This document shows, piece by piece, positions 1-8,865 of a stretch of DNA of 15,960 bases (position 1 is its first letter; each line of letters begins with the position of its first letter). The DNA is from Fusarium oxysporum f. sp. lycopersici 4287 (lineage: Eukaryota; Ascomycota; Sordariomycetes; Hypocreales; Nectriaceae). A program made the translations under genes and the position numbers. The stretch is from NCBI RefSeq assembly GCF_000149955.1, contig NW_017264869.1:1-15960 (forward strand), written 5' to 3'. Below the pieces are notes generated by a model, which saw only the letters and a program-made list of their open reading frames with translations, did no database searches and was not told the origin of the DNA.

Positions 1-402
1 CCCATACGACTTCTGAAATAAGCCGGTGTATTGGCACAACCCCGCACCGGAATTATGATAGGTTCGCTTCGCGCTGCTCTCAATCCTTCTGCCACTCGTC
101 GTCTCTTGCCTGCCTTTCTTGGTCACATTCGCAACCCCAGCAGCGGTCCTCAAGACAGCCAAGCTGAACCCGATGTGACACGTCGCCCAGCGGCTGAGCC
201 GGTCTGACAAATACCTCCCTCCATCCTGTAGCGGCGTCCACTTTCCCATATTTGGTACCTGCGACTCATCTCGGGAAAGCTAAGACTATCGATAGCAAGA
301 CGTTACTTTACAAAAGCGCCGTCCATCGCATCAGGGACATTCGAAATATAACGCGAGGCCTACTACAACTGGAAATAACAGCCTGTATAACCTTCACCAA
401 CC
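1..402. other. Upstream region of the HET-ankyrin gene; no clear gene
   Basis: This 402-base stretch holds no gene I can support. A 50-codon open frame runs from an ATG at 55 to a TGA at 205-207 on the plus strand. Its first 30 residues are rich in Arg and Leu and lack acidic residues, so it could be an upstream ORF, a gene fragment or chance. A TATAA at 386-390 lies only 12 bases before the ATG at 403, too close to act as a TATA box for that start. Confidence 0.3.
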
Positions 403-3400
403 ATGGGTGCAGATAGCGAAGAGCTCCTGAAGGCCTTTCAGAAAGCAACAGCAGAACTCAAACTCTGTCCAAACCGCGTATGGACTGTTGCAAGGAAGCA
501 CTTACCGAAGTTGTTGCCGGACTGGAAGTCTATCCCCAACTCTGGATCCGAGCATGAGGAGCACAGCAACTACAAGGGGAGTAGCAATCACGAGTCTTGT
601 ACGTTCGATTTTTGCGAATACTCCCAGCGCGATTTCACGGCGGTACAACAGCGCCACGAGTGCCAGGTACTCCATAAGTGCCATGAAGGTCATGAGTGCC
701 AAGAAGGCCACAGGTGCCAAGAAGGCCACGAGTGCCAGGAAGGCCGCGAATGTAAAAGACGTCATTGCGTACAACTGCGTGGCCTGTTTCCAAGAAAGAT
801 GCTCAACAACGCTGCAGAGAGGGGAGTGTCGACCGTATGGGGTTTGGACGGAAAATCCATGATCGAACCCCCGCAGCCGTATATGGCAATCTCCCACGTT
901 TGGTCAGATGGAACCGGGACTGGGACCCGGCGAGACGGAGTAGTCAACGAGTGCCTATACACATTTTTCCGGGAGATTGCGAAGCGGTTTCAATGCGACG
1001 GAATCTGGTGGGACACACTTTGCATTCCCAGAGAAAAAGCCGCCCGCAACAAAGCTATCCAAAGGATCCAAAGCAATTATCAGGACGCTAGAATCACTTT
1101 AGTGCACGATTGCTTCCTCCGAAACTGGGAATGGGACCCCCAAACCGCATGCTTTGCCATACTCATGTCGCCTTGGTTCAGTCGAGGCTGGACCGCCCTG
1201 GAGTTGGCCAAGTCGCGTAAGGTAAAGGTAATCTTCAAAGGACGTTGCGGCCCTCTCATAAAGGACCTCGACGAAGAGATTCTTGCCAAGGACAACGAGC
1301 CAGATGGCCCTCGCAAAGAAGCATCTTGGATTATCAAGAGTCTCCGGAAGAACATCACGACACTAAACGAGCTCTTAACGGTGTTAGGCGCACGCTATAC
1401 TTCTTGGCCGAAGGATCGAGCCGTCATTTCTGGGCTTCTTGCGGGCGTTGAGGTGGCACCGAAACACCCTCAGAAGGATATTTGGCAGCAGGACATCTAT
1501 AAGGGCATTCTGAGGAAGATAGGCTCCGTTTCGCCGGGACACCTTTTCCATAATTCAGCGACAATGTCCAAAGTCTGCTGGTGTCCGACTAGTCTGTTCA
1601 ATATGCCTATGACGGACCTCGAAGCCTCCCTAAAGGTCACAGAAAACCTAGACCTCATCGGGACATGGAGACGTATCCCGGTGGACTATGTCTCGGAGAA
1701 GAGGTACATCTGGAACGGTACACATCCTTTGGTAGAACAACAGCTTAGGTCTCATCTGCGAGCACTAGACAAATGCGCCCTGTTGGCTGAGTACCACACG
1801 GAATCGGTAGGTAGGGCCATTCTTGCTAAAGAAGTGGCGAAAGAACGGACAACCTCTAGCTATCAATATGTCGGGGCAGTTTATTTTCACCCCGCCCTGA
1901 CAGAGGACGACTTTGATAAAGATGATTGGTACGGAACGGAAGCAATATTGCTAAATGATGCAGAAAGAATGCTGAGACGTGATGGAAGCACCTGTGAACT
2001 GGACGTGGGATTGTCGAATTTGCAGAGAGGGATGAGCGTCGAACAGTTCCACTTTTCAAATTGCGATCTGACAGGAGGAACGGAAAGGAGAAGCTCTTCT
2101 GAAACAGCAAGTCGGGAACATGATCAAGCGCACAATGATTCGGAACCCTCCCTCCTTACATCGACCGCCTTGACGGGAGATGAGGAGGCTGCCAAGAGCT
2201 TATTACGAAGTGTCGGACCTATCGCCAGGGAACCAGTTTCGCGGAGAACAGCATTGCATTATGCAATCTGGCGAGGGTACCGTGACATATTTAACATGAA
2301 AACAGCTGATTTAGATGTGGCTGATAGACTTGGACAGCAGCTCCTACATCTTGCAGCGGAACGAGGGGAAGTGAAGACTGTTCAAGATTTGCTTTTCAAG
2401 GCTGATCTGGAAGCACAATGCAAGAATGGGCAGACTGCGCTGCATCGTGCTGCCTGGGGAGGCTCCACTGCCATTGTGGAACTGTTATTGCAAAATGGAA
2501 GCCAAGCAACTGCGAAAGACAACAACGGGAATATTGCACTGCACATAGCAGCACAGATGGGATTTGAACCCGTAGTCAATATTCTACTGAAGGATGAGAA
2601 AATCCCTGTCGACGCGGAGGGGTGCAACAATCTGACACCTCTACATTTTGCAGCGATGAACGGGCACAAAGCAGTGGTGCAGTTGCTGGTGGAGAACGGC
2701 GCCAATGTCGCGGCTATGGACAGTAAGATTGGTTGGACGCCGCTGCATTGTGCAGCTGAAAACGGGGACGAAGGGTTAGTCAAGATACTGGTCGAGTACG
2801 GTGCCGATGTCAACGCAGAAGACTGCAAGACTGGTTGGACACCCCTGCATTTTGCGGCGATGAACGGGCACAAAGCAGTGGTGCAGTTGCTGGTAGAGAA
2901 AGGCGCCAATATCGAGGCCGAAGACAAGTACGGTTGGACGCCGCGATGGTTTGCGGAAATAAATGAACACTTGGAGGTAGTCGAGCTGCTGCCCAGCGAA
3001 GGCGCCAAGGACACCATTGCAAACGAGGATCGGTGGACACCTCTGCACTGTGGGGCAATAAGCAGCCAACAGGGGCTAGTAAAGTTATTGTTCGGCAATG
3101 GCTCTGACTTGTATTTTGAAGGCAAGGTGACCCCAGTGTTGTTTGCAGCCGAGAACGGGCTCAGGATTGGGTTCCAGCGGCTGCTCGAGAGGGGTGCCAA
3201 CATCAAAGCAAGGGATAGCAACGGCCGCACGTCTTTGTGGCGCGCCGCCCAGAACGGCCACGAGGCCGTGGTCGAACTGCTGCTCGAGAAGGGCGCCGAT
3301 ATTGAGACGATGGATAATAACGGCCAGACGCCGCTATTGTGGGCCGTTGAGAACGGCCGCGAAGCCATAGTCGAACTACTGCTCGAGAAGAGTGCCAACG

Positions 3401-3807
3401 TTGAGGCGAAGGACAGGACCTTCGGCCGCACACCGCTGTGGTGGGCCGTCCAGAATGGGTATAAGGCCATAGTCGAACTGCTGCTCGAGAAGGGCGCCGA
3501 TATTGAGACGATGGATAAGTACGGCCAGACGCCGCTATTGTGGGCCGTTGAGAACAGCCACGAAGCCATAGTCGAACTACTGCTCGAGAAGGGCGCCGAT
3601 ATCGAGGCGATGGATGATAACGGCTGGACGCCACTGTTATGGGTCTCCAAGAACGGCCACGAAGCCATAGTCGAACTACTGCTCGAGAAAGGTGCCAACG
3701 TTGAGGTGAAGGACAGGACCTTCGGCCGCACACCGCTATTGTGGGCCGTCGGGAAGGGACACGAGGCCATGGTCGAACGGCTGCTCGAGTTGCCAACGTT
3801 GAGGTGA
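403..3807 (+). CDS. HET-domain protein with C-terminal ankyrin repeats (array continues out of frame)
   Basis: The frame encodes 1134 residues. The ATG has a good fungal context (A at -3, G at +4). Residues about 66-84 form a Cys-containing lead-in, and 85-121 are a Cys/His-rich hexapeptide expansion. Residues about 160-275 match a HET domain: YMAISHVWSDG, then IWWDTLCIPREKAARNKAIQ, a YQDARITLVHDC segment, and SPWFSRGWTALELA. Residues 300-600 have no domain I recognise. From about 630 to the end there are roughly 16 ankyrin repeats. HET domains trigger cell death in fungal heterokaryon incompatibility, and ankyrin repeats are a common sensor module; a role in self/non-self or pathogen recognition is inferred from that. 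The frame ends at TGA 3805-3807, 18 bases after a small net 4-base loss inside a repeat unit near 3789. The ankyrin array continues in other frames to 4807, so the 3807 stop is probably an artefact or a disabling mutation. No introns are needed. Confidence 0.85.
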   Translation: MGADSEELLKAFQKATAELKLCPNRVWTVARKHLPKLLPDWKSIPNSGSEHEEHSNYKGSSNHESCTFDFCEYSQRDFTAVQQRHECQVLHKCHEGHECQEGHRCQEGHECQEGRECKRRHCVQLRGLFPRKMLNNAAERGVSTVWGLDGKSMIEPPQPYMAISHVWSDGTGTGTRRDGVVNECLYTFFREIAKRFQCDGIWWDTLCIPREKAARNKAIQRIQSNYQDARITLVHDCFLRNWEWDPQTACFAILMSPWFSRGWTALELAKSRKVKVIFKGRCGPLIKDLDEEILAKDNEPDGPRKEASWIIKSLRKNITTLNELLTVLGARYTSWPKDRAVISGLLAGVEVAPKHPQKDIWQQDIYKGILRKIGSVSPGHLFHNSATMSKVCWCPTSLFNMPMTDLEASLKVTENLDLIGTWRRIPVDYVSEKRYIWNGTHPLVEQQLRSHLRALDKCALLAEYHTESVGRAILAKEVAKERTTSSYQYVGAVYFHPALTEDDFDKDDWYGTEAILLNDAERMLRRDGSTCELDVGLSNLQRGMSVEQFHFSNCDLTGGTERRSSSETASREHDQAHNDSEPSLLTSTALTGDEEAAKSLLRSVGPIAREPVSRRTALHYAIWRGYRDIFNMKTADLDVADRLGQQLLHLAAERGEVKTVQDLLFKADLEAQCKNGQTALHRAAWGGSTAIVELLLQNGSQATAKDNNGNIALHIAAQMGFEPVVNILLKDEKIPVDAEGCNNLTPLHFAAMNGHKAVVQLLVENGANVAAMDSKIGWTPLHCAAENGDEGLVKILVEYGADVNAEDCKTGWTPLHFAAMNGHKAVVQLLVEKGANIEAEDKYGWTPRWFAEINEHLEVVELLPSEGAKDTIANEDRWTPLHCGAISSQQGLVKLLFGNGSDLYFEGKVTPVLFAAENGLRIGFQRLLERGANIKARDSNGRTSLWRAAQNGHEAVVELLLEKGADIETMDNNGQTPLLWAVENGREAIVELLLEKSANVEAKDRTFGRTPLWWAVQNGYKAIVELLLEKGADIETMDKYGQTPLLWAVENSHEAIVELLLEKGADIEAMDDNGWTPLLWVSKNGHEAIVELLLEKGANVEVKDRTFGRTPLLWAVGKGHEAMVERLLELPTLR
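655..753 (+). repeat. 18-bp minisatellite encoding Cys/His-rich hexapeptides
   Basis: Within the HET gene, residues 85-117 repeat a six-residue theme of the type H-E-C-Q-E-G with variants (HKCHEG, HECQEG, HRCQEG, HECQEG, RECKRR). It is encoded by imperfect 18-bp units related to cacgagtgccaagaaggc. The repeats follow directly after a QRHEC segment, so they look like an expansion of that native HEC motif. They place a Cys and a His or Arg every six residues just before the HET domain. Confidence 0.8.
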
Positions 3808-4530
3808 AGGACAGGACCTTCGGCCGCACACCGCTATTGTGGGCCGTCGAGAAGGGACACGAGGCCATGGTCGAACTGCTGCTCGAGAAGGGCGCCAACA
3901 TCAAGGCAAGGGATAGCAACGGCCGCACGTCTTTGTGGCGCGCCGCCCAGAACGGCCACGAGGCCGTGGTCGAACTGCTGCTCGAGAAGGGCGCCGATAT
4001 CGAGGCGAAGGTCAAGTTCTTAGACTGCACGCCGCTGTGGTGGGCCGCCCAGAATGGCCACGAGGCCATGGTCGAACTACTGCTCGAGAAGGGTGCCAAC
4101 GTTGAGGCGAAGGACAGGACTTTCGGCCGCACGCCGCTGTGGTGGGCCGCCGGGGAGGGGCATAAGGCTATGGTTGAACTGCTGCTTATGAAAGGTGCCA
4201 ACGTCGAGGCGATGAATAATGACGGCCAGACGCCACTGTGCGGGGCCGTTAAGAATGGGCATAAGGCCATAGTCGAACTGCTGCTCGAGAAGGGTGCCAA
4301 CGTTGAGGTGAAGGACAGGACTTTCGGCCGCATGCCGCTATTGTGGGCCGCCAGGGAGGGGCATAAGGCCATAGTCGAACTGCTGCTCGAGAAGGGTGTC
4401 AACGTTGAGGCGAAGGACAGGACCTTCGGCCGCACGCCGCTATTGTGGGCCGTCCAGAATGGGCATAAGGCCATAGTCGAACTGCTGCTCGAGAAGGGTG
4501 CCAACGTTGAGGTGAAGGACAGGACCAATC
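3790..4530 (+). pseudogene. Ankyrin array continued in a second frame after the first frameshift
   Basis: After the net 4-base loss near 3789, the ankyrin coding continues without a stop in the frame of positions divisible by three. An open frame in that phase spans 3741-4580. It encodes seven full repeats (FGRTPLLW, GRTSLWR, LDCTPLWW, FGRTPLWW, GQTPLCG, FGRMPLLW and FGRTPLLW types) and then loses the repeat pattern at about 4531. There is no separate start context, so this is most likely the continuation of the HET-ankyrin gene, displaced by an indel or an assembly error in a repeat array, and not an independent gene. Confidence 0.75.
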
Positions 4531-4807
4531 GGCCGCACGCCGCTATTGTGGGCCCGCCAGGGAGGGGCATAAGGCCATAGTCGAACTGCTGCTCGAGAAG
4601 GGTGTCAACGTTGAGGCGAAGGACAGGACCTTCGGCCGCACGCCGCTATTGTGGGCCGTCCAGAATGGGCATAAGGCCATAGTCGAACTGCTGCTCGAGA
4701 AGGGCGCCGATATCGAGGCGAAGGATTATAACAGCCAGTCGCCGCTATGTTTGGCCGTCGAGAAGGGGCAGGAGGCCGTCGTCCGCCTGCTGCGATTTAT
4801 GTCTTAA
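4531..4807 (+). pseudogene. Ankyrin array continued in a third frame, with the natural C-terminus
   Basis: Two single-base gains relative to neighbouring units, one near 4531 (accaatcgg against accttcgg) and one near 4554 (gggcccgcc against gggccgcc), shift the frame again. Coding then runs cleanly to TAA 4805-4807: GHKAIVELLLEKG, an FGRTPLLW repeat, a final SQSPLCL repeat with a diverged sequence, and a short tail ending RFMS. The diverged last repeat followed by a stop looks like the true end of the protein. Counting all frames, the intact protein would have about 26 ankyrin repeats. Confidence 0.75.
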
Positions 4808-5053
4808 TCATTGTCTTTCTAAATGCACCTCACACTTATCCGACGACGACGTCTGGTAGACCTAGTACTGTACCAATTACCCCGCGTATCAGGTCCTGAT
4901 ACACGAAATCATGGCCCGTACACGACACACACCCCTGTCACGGCAGATCAGATGGTTTAATAACAGTACTTTCCGCCTAGTGATATTCAGTTTATCTCCT
5001 CTTGATCTCCTTTCGTACCAATTTGCGATTAAGAAATGACGTTCTGAATAAGG
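4808..5053. other. Intergenic region
   Basis: This 246-base region lies between the end of the ankyrin array and the OrsD-type copy A. It is moderately AT-rich. I see no open frame, RNA gene, repeat or clear core promoter element in it. Confidence 0.5.
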
Positions 5054-5494
5054 ATGGCTGATGATAATATCTTTTCCTGCCTCCAGCTCTTAATCCATCC
5101 TCAGGCCCAGCTCCTTATCTGCTTTCAGGAGTAATGTGGCTTTGCTCTTTCCTCCAAGCCTTCCCAAGTGAACGAGCATCTTAGGAAAAGGCATAACATA
5201 CCGATTGACGACTGTCGTGGAGTTATTCGTCTTTGGGACAACCGGGAGCTTCCACTGCTGGATCCTGCCAACGCGCTGTTACGCCAAAACGAGTCCCTGT
5301 ATGATCCTAACCTGCCACTATTCGACGGGTTCACCTGCAAGTTCTGCGATCTTCTCACAATCAGCAGCCTGGTTATAACTCGCCATGTGAGTGCAGAACA
5401 TGAGAGGCGGCGGCTGGAATTGCACGTCAAGGCAAAGGCTACGTATGAACATGTATACTTGCAGGCTTGGACCAGGAATCCTACTGCCGGATGA
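5054..5494 (+). pseudogene. OrsD/DUF3505-type zinc-finger fragment (copy A), one in-frame stop
   Basis: From ATG 5054 the frame aligns with the start of copy B at 9263: both share a pattern of F..L..L.I.P.A.LLIC, then C.xAL, then a V..HLR..H ending. The match crosses TAA 5132-5134, which sits in the loop between the two Cys of the first finger, so a single nonsense codon splits an otherwise open frame. The part after the stop (5135-5494, with a possible GTG at 5168) carries a second finger, FTCKFCDLL..RHVSAEH, with all four ligands, and ends with YLQAWT, as copy B does (WLQAWT). After that the two copies stop matching. OrsD-type fingers lie at the N-terminus of fungal telomere-linked helicase-like genes and in orphan proteins; their function is not established. 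This is a short remnant, about 120 residues past the stop. Confidence 0.7.
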
Positions 5495-5970
5495 CATGAG
5501 GAACTTTAGTAGAATTCTTTTTTGTGCCACCTGACAGGGGTAGAGTTCTTTTTCGTAACTACTAATCATAAAATCACGATCCCATTCCATAAGGGGCGCG
5601 CCTGCCCTAGACCCGTCAAGTCGTGGATTATTCCACTGTTGAGAAACCCCGCATTACTCCACCATTTTCGTCGCAGCCACTTGAATTTGGCCCTCACAAT
5701 ACGTTTTCCGAGCATATGCCGGGATCCACTGCTAAACCCTCGAAGAAGGTGACTCACCGCCGACGTCGTGAGCTTCCAATGTTGAAATGAGAAGATTCTT
5801 GTTGCTTAATTCATCCTAAAAGTGCAGCAAGGGAGCCACTGTTTATGTACAGGCACGATCTCTTGTAGAATGTTCCTCCTTCCTCCACACCTTGCCACCG
5901 CCTTGGTCGCCTCACACTTGTGATCTCCAACATCCAAGTACTCAATCTGAGAAAGAGAAGCTAAGTTTCT
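5495..5970. other. Region without a supported gene
   Basis: Two overlapping open stretches occur: one at 5522-5752 in the frame of copy A, and one at about 5614-5790 in another frame that ends in a basic, Ser/Pro-rich tail (KPSKKVTHRRRRELP). Neither resembles a family I know and neither has a supported start. They may be decayed coding DNA. Confidence 0.3.
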
Positions 5971-6354
5971 GTGACAGATGCACCACCTACTCGCTTAGAG
6001 CACGCGGCAGACAAACAGCGCGGGCGTCGACTGCAGCTAAAGAACGATGCGAGATCCTCGACTCCACAATCTCAAGGCTCTGCTCGGTTATCACGTAGAT
6101 CTGATGAAGCCCAGGGACGAAGCCATGCGACAGCATCTGCAACGCCGTCATCGCAGTTACGAAATACAAGCATGTTGGATGATTGGGTACGGCGGCCTTG
6201 TACTCGCTCCTCAGACAACTCTTCCAATGGAGTAACTTCACAAGCTTATGACTGCAACGGATTTCTTCTACCGTCAGCCACGGGCGTGCAAAGGTTCACG
6301 CGGGAACACTCGGGCTTTGTCGATATCTATGATGGTTGGAGGGGTCAGGGTTGA
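5971..6354 (+). CDS. Hypothetical open frame, Ser/Arg-rich, unassigned
   Basis: This is an open frame of 127 residues that starts with a GTG codon in the context tctGTGacagatg, so no ATG start is seen. Its composition is rich in Ser, Arg, Thr and Gln, typical of a disordered region; the last 40 residues (from DCNGFLLP to YDGWRGQG) look more ordered. The bases just before it, ctgtgacag, could be a 3' splice site, so this could be a late exon of a decayed gene. I recognise no family. It lies in the same frame as the next gene, about 580 bases downstream, but many stops separate them. It may be chance. Confidence 0.2.
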   Translation: MTDAPPTRLEHAADKQRGRRLQLKNDARSSTPQSQGSARLSRRSDEAQGRSHATASATPSSQLRNTSMLDDWVRRPCTRSSDNSSNGVTSQAYDCNGFLLPSATGVQRFTREHSGFVDIYDGWRGQG

Positions 6355-6933
6355 CCTGTGCGTTCAAACAGAGCAACAAAGTAGATCTCGGCGCAACACC
6401 TTCCAACCGTAATGATGTGCGGTCCAAAAAATATACCACACTGTAGTAAAAACTTCTATAAGTTGATTTAATCGAAGAAAATGCATTTTTTCTATTCGAG
6501 GCGACCTGTAACGGCCAAAAAGTTGACCTTAAAGTGTATATAGGGTAAGCAGCTATTCAAGCGGGCTCTATCCCCTGCTTCAAAACAACCAATCAGCAAT
6601 CGTTTAAAATGCACGATATCCCTGCTGTTTGCCCATGAACCAATAAACACTTGTTTAAAAGCGAATACCCCTGCGAGTACCCACTTCCGACGTCCTGAAC
6701 ATAACAAACTGATGATAGGCGCTAGATCGCAACCAAAGTTAATCCGTATTCTCGCGTCGTGTTCGGCACCAATCGCCACCCTTGTTAAAATGTGATAACT
6801 CCTCCTACGAGTTGTGTGATTCGCAACTGCCGTTATTTCTAATTTAACTTAAACACGTAATTAGACTTATTCGGAGAGTCAGCCTCGCAATTGAAATAAA
6901 GAAGGGGAGCTGCAATCATGGCGGAAAAGATGA
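6355..6933. other. AT-rich intergenic region with faint repeats
   Basis: There is no gene here that I can support. The region is AT-rich and contains two or three degenerate units of about 48 bp. Segments ending in tatcccctgc, atatccctgc and atacccctgc end at 6578, 6625 and 6674, and the last two share AACCAAT...TTTAAAA...CCCTGC. A related CTTGTTAAAATG occurs near 6780. It may hold the promoter of the gene at 6934. Confidence 0.4.
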
Positions 6934-8865
6934 ATGATCAAGTCAAAGGAAGCAAGTTCTTCGTTAAGTATGGGTCGTCGAGCCTTCACAAACCCATACA
7001 AGATCGAAAGCGAAAGCGAGCGGGCTAGGAATCGGCGCCGTCGACAACAGCAGAAACATCGAAGCCTGGTTCGTCAGGAGTGTCCTGCTTACCCTGGTAT
7101 CCGCGTGATCAACTCTGTGCATGGCCAGGTGCCACCTGAGGATGCGTCGCGTAACGGTTTGATGCACACTGGCACTGCAATTACTTTGCCAGCGCGCCAG
7201 ACAGTACCTTCTGCTCCCGCCTTGGCTATAAACGTGCGTGCAGAAGCTAGGCCTTCAGTATGCGTTGATGAACATCCGCCGTCTTATCCAACGGCCTCTG
7301 ATAGCACCGATGATCAGGCAGTTCCTTCACTCACGGGTCAGCCGACAGAAACGAGACATGATGCGGAACAGGTCGCAGCGCACATCGACGCGCCACCAAG
7401 ACTACGACCTTGGTCTGCACNNNNNNNNNNNNNNNNNNNNNNNNNNNNNNNNNNNNNNNNNNNNNNNNNNNNNNNNNNNNNNNNNNNNNNNNNNNNNNNN
7501 NNNNNNNNNNNNNNNNNNNNCGTTCAGAGATACCGCAACCGATTGCATCGACTACGGATTCCGCCAACACTACCCTCTGTCGCACGTACGGATAGACTAC
7601 CCTCGATACCTTCGAGAGAGTCCAACTCAGGCGCGATGATCGATGATCACCAATCTCAGTCCATCACCAGGGCATCGGGCCCTTCAGCGTCTACGCGTCG
7701 TGGACGGGCAGATCCACAGACATGCCCGGCACGCTCATGCACTGGCTCTTCACGATATCCCTCTGGGCCCATTGCCTCGGACGTCGGTGGAAACCGCAAT
7801 GAGACGCTCGATGGCTTCATTGAAGCCCTCCAGCATCAAGACACTGAGTCGAACCCCGATTTTCTCGACCTGCATGAGATTGCGTATGACCAGGCTTTTC
7901 GAATCTTCTTCCATTCCAAGTGTAATTGTACGTCTTGCCGTATCTCCGAAAAGGCTACTGAATAGCATATACTGACAAGAACACTTGGTTCAGGTGAAAA
8001 TGAATTTGAGGTCAATGAGCCAGAGCATACTTTTTCCCTTCGAGAGAGCGTGCAGTACCTACAAAGCTCCCTACCTCCTCTACCGACGGTTTTTGGTGAA
8101 GCTGGATCTTATGATCCCGGCAGCTCTTTCCGACAGTGGGGGGACTTCCTGTCAAACAAGCCCAGCCACCCGCTTTCGTTCCGCAAATCGCAGATGCAAC
8201 TTCTCCTCGAGAACGAACCAGAGTTGGTTCTGTGTAGACAATGGGATATTGACAGCATTTGGCTAGGGGCTACAGGTCTGCAAGCAATTCGACCTCCCAA
8301 CAACTTCCGCCTATCTTTTCTACCCTCTCTCGCCCTAAACCTATCATGCGACCAGGTGATTCAACCTCATGGGCTGGACCTGGCCAAAACAAGGCATATC
8401 AAGTTTGGTGCTTTTAACACACATAGTGTACATTTTTCGGTCTTTCTCTTTTTCCCTTGTGCGGCCCCTGATTCAACCTCAGCCACTCGGAATGCTCTGT
8501 CCCTTGAGCGTCAAAAAGATCTTTATGATCACATCATCATCCCGGCAGCTTGTGAGGCCATATCCGATCCTTGCCGCCAGGAAATACCACGAACGTACGA
8601 CATAGCGTATGCGAAGTCTCGTTCGTTCCAAGAAAAGCCAGGAAATAATCGATGGAGGCCTGATGATGTCAACAGGGCAGTCCATCTGCAATATACGATC
8701 CCGGCGGAAGACCTTACTCTTTTCTGGACTCTGGTAGTCAGCAAAGCAGATGAATTCCAGCTCACGACCAAGAGCGGAGAAACTGTGCCATACTTCAAGG
8801 GTCCTAGGTATTATTCACAGGCGATTCATCATAAATCGGCCACCAAAATGGATAATTTCGCTTAA
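6934..8865 (+). CDS. Conserved fungal hypothetical protein, two exons, interrupted by assembly gap
   Basis: The proposed structure is exon 1 6934-7939 and exon 2 7994-8865, about 625 residues counting the 100 Ns as coding. The N-terminus is basic (ARNRRRRQQQKHR, possibly nuclear), followed by a long Ser/Pro-rich disordered stretch that spans the gap. The region around the splice site reads HEIAYDQAFRIFFHSKCNC, then TSC, Arg and ENEFEVNEPEHTFSLRES. The C-terminal half has WDIDSIWLGATGLQAIRPPN, HGLDLAKTRHIKFGAFNT, LSLERQKDLYDHIIIPAA and EIPRTYDIAYAKSRSFQEK, which I recall as typical of a filamentous-fungal family of unknown function. The end, after PYFKGPRYYSQA, looks shorter than in family members I remember, so it may be truncated. 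A competing ATG at 6918 has a better context but its frame closes at 7026. The function is unknown. Confidence 0.6.
7421..7520. other. 100-N assembly gap
   Basis: There are exactly 100 undetermined bases, the usual placeholder for a scaffold gap of unknown length. It falls inside exon 1 of the gene at 6934. The frames on either side happen to agree, but this does not prove that the real gap is a multiple of three. Confidence 0.97.
7940..7993 (+). other. Predicted 54-nt spliceosomal intron
   Basis: The donor is GTATCT at 7940, a branch-point-like TACTGAC lies about 20 bases before the end, and the acceptor is TTCAG ending at 7993. All fit Pezizomycotina introns. Removing it skips an in-frame TAG at 7963-7965 and joins two open blocks in the same phase, completing an Arg codon (C plus GT). 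Without splicing, the first block would end at 7965 and the second would begin with no good start. Confidence 0.75.

Larger units (their letters stand above)
2230..4807 (+). repeat. Ankyrin-repeat array, about 26 units, highly identical from about 3190 on
   Basis: Units are 33 residues (99 bp) or 34 residues (102 bp); the longer type carries KDRTFGRTP where the shorter has MDNNGQTP. Each late unit contains the block GTCGAACTGCTGCTCGAG or a close variant. The first ten units (2230-3190) are diverged. From about 3190 on they are nearly identical at DNA level, which points to recent duplication or gene conversion. Examples: 3196-3300 is almost repeated at 3893-4002; about 3690-3790 at about 3797-3895; and a two-unit block at about 4353-4520 recurs 206 bp downstream, that is 2 x 102 plus the 2 extra bases. 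STAND and HET proteins of fungi are known to carry such recently amplified repeats. Confidence 0.9.

Noticed and set aside
386..390. TATAA before the HET gene
   Set aside because: Only 12 bases from the ATG, too close for a TATA box serving that start.
655..753. The Cys/His repeat as a classical C2H2 zinc finger
   Set aside because: The spacing is a regular six-residue period and lacks the hydrophobic positions and the Cys-x2-Cys...His-x3-His layout of that fold.
2382..3770. Long minus-strand open frame of 462 residues, rich in Ser and Phe
   Set aside because: It is the antisense of the ankyrin array. Units whose length is a multiple of three keep the opposite strand open too, and the translation is a monotonous repeat.
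3203..4570. Second long minus-strand open frame of 455 residues
   Set aside because: Same cause: antisense of the repeat array, with no independent motif.
5168..5494. Copy A as an independent gene starting at a GTG at 5168
   Set aside because: Homology with copy B extends upstream in the same frame to ATG 5054, so 5168 is only the first codon the ORF caller accepts after the nonsense codon.
7421..7520. Treating the frame across the N run as proof of continuous coding
   Set aside because: The gap length is a placeholder, so phase agreement across it is not informative.
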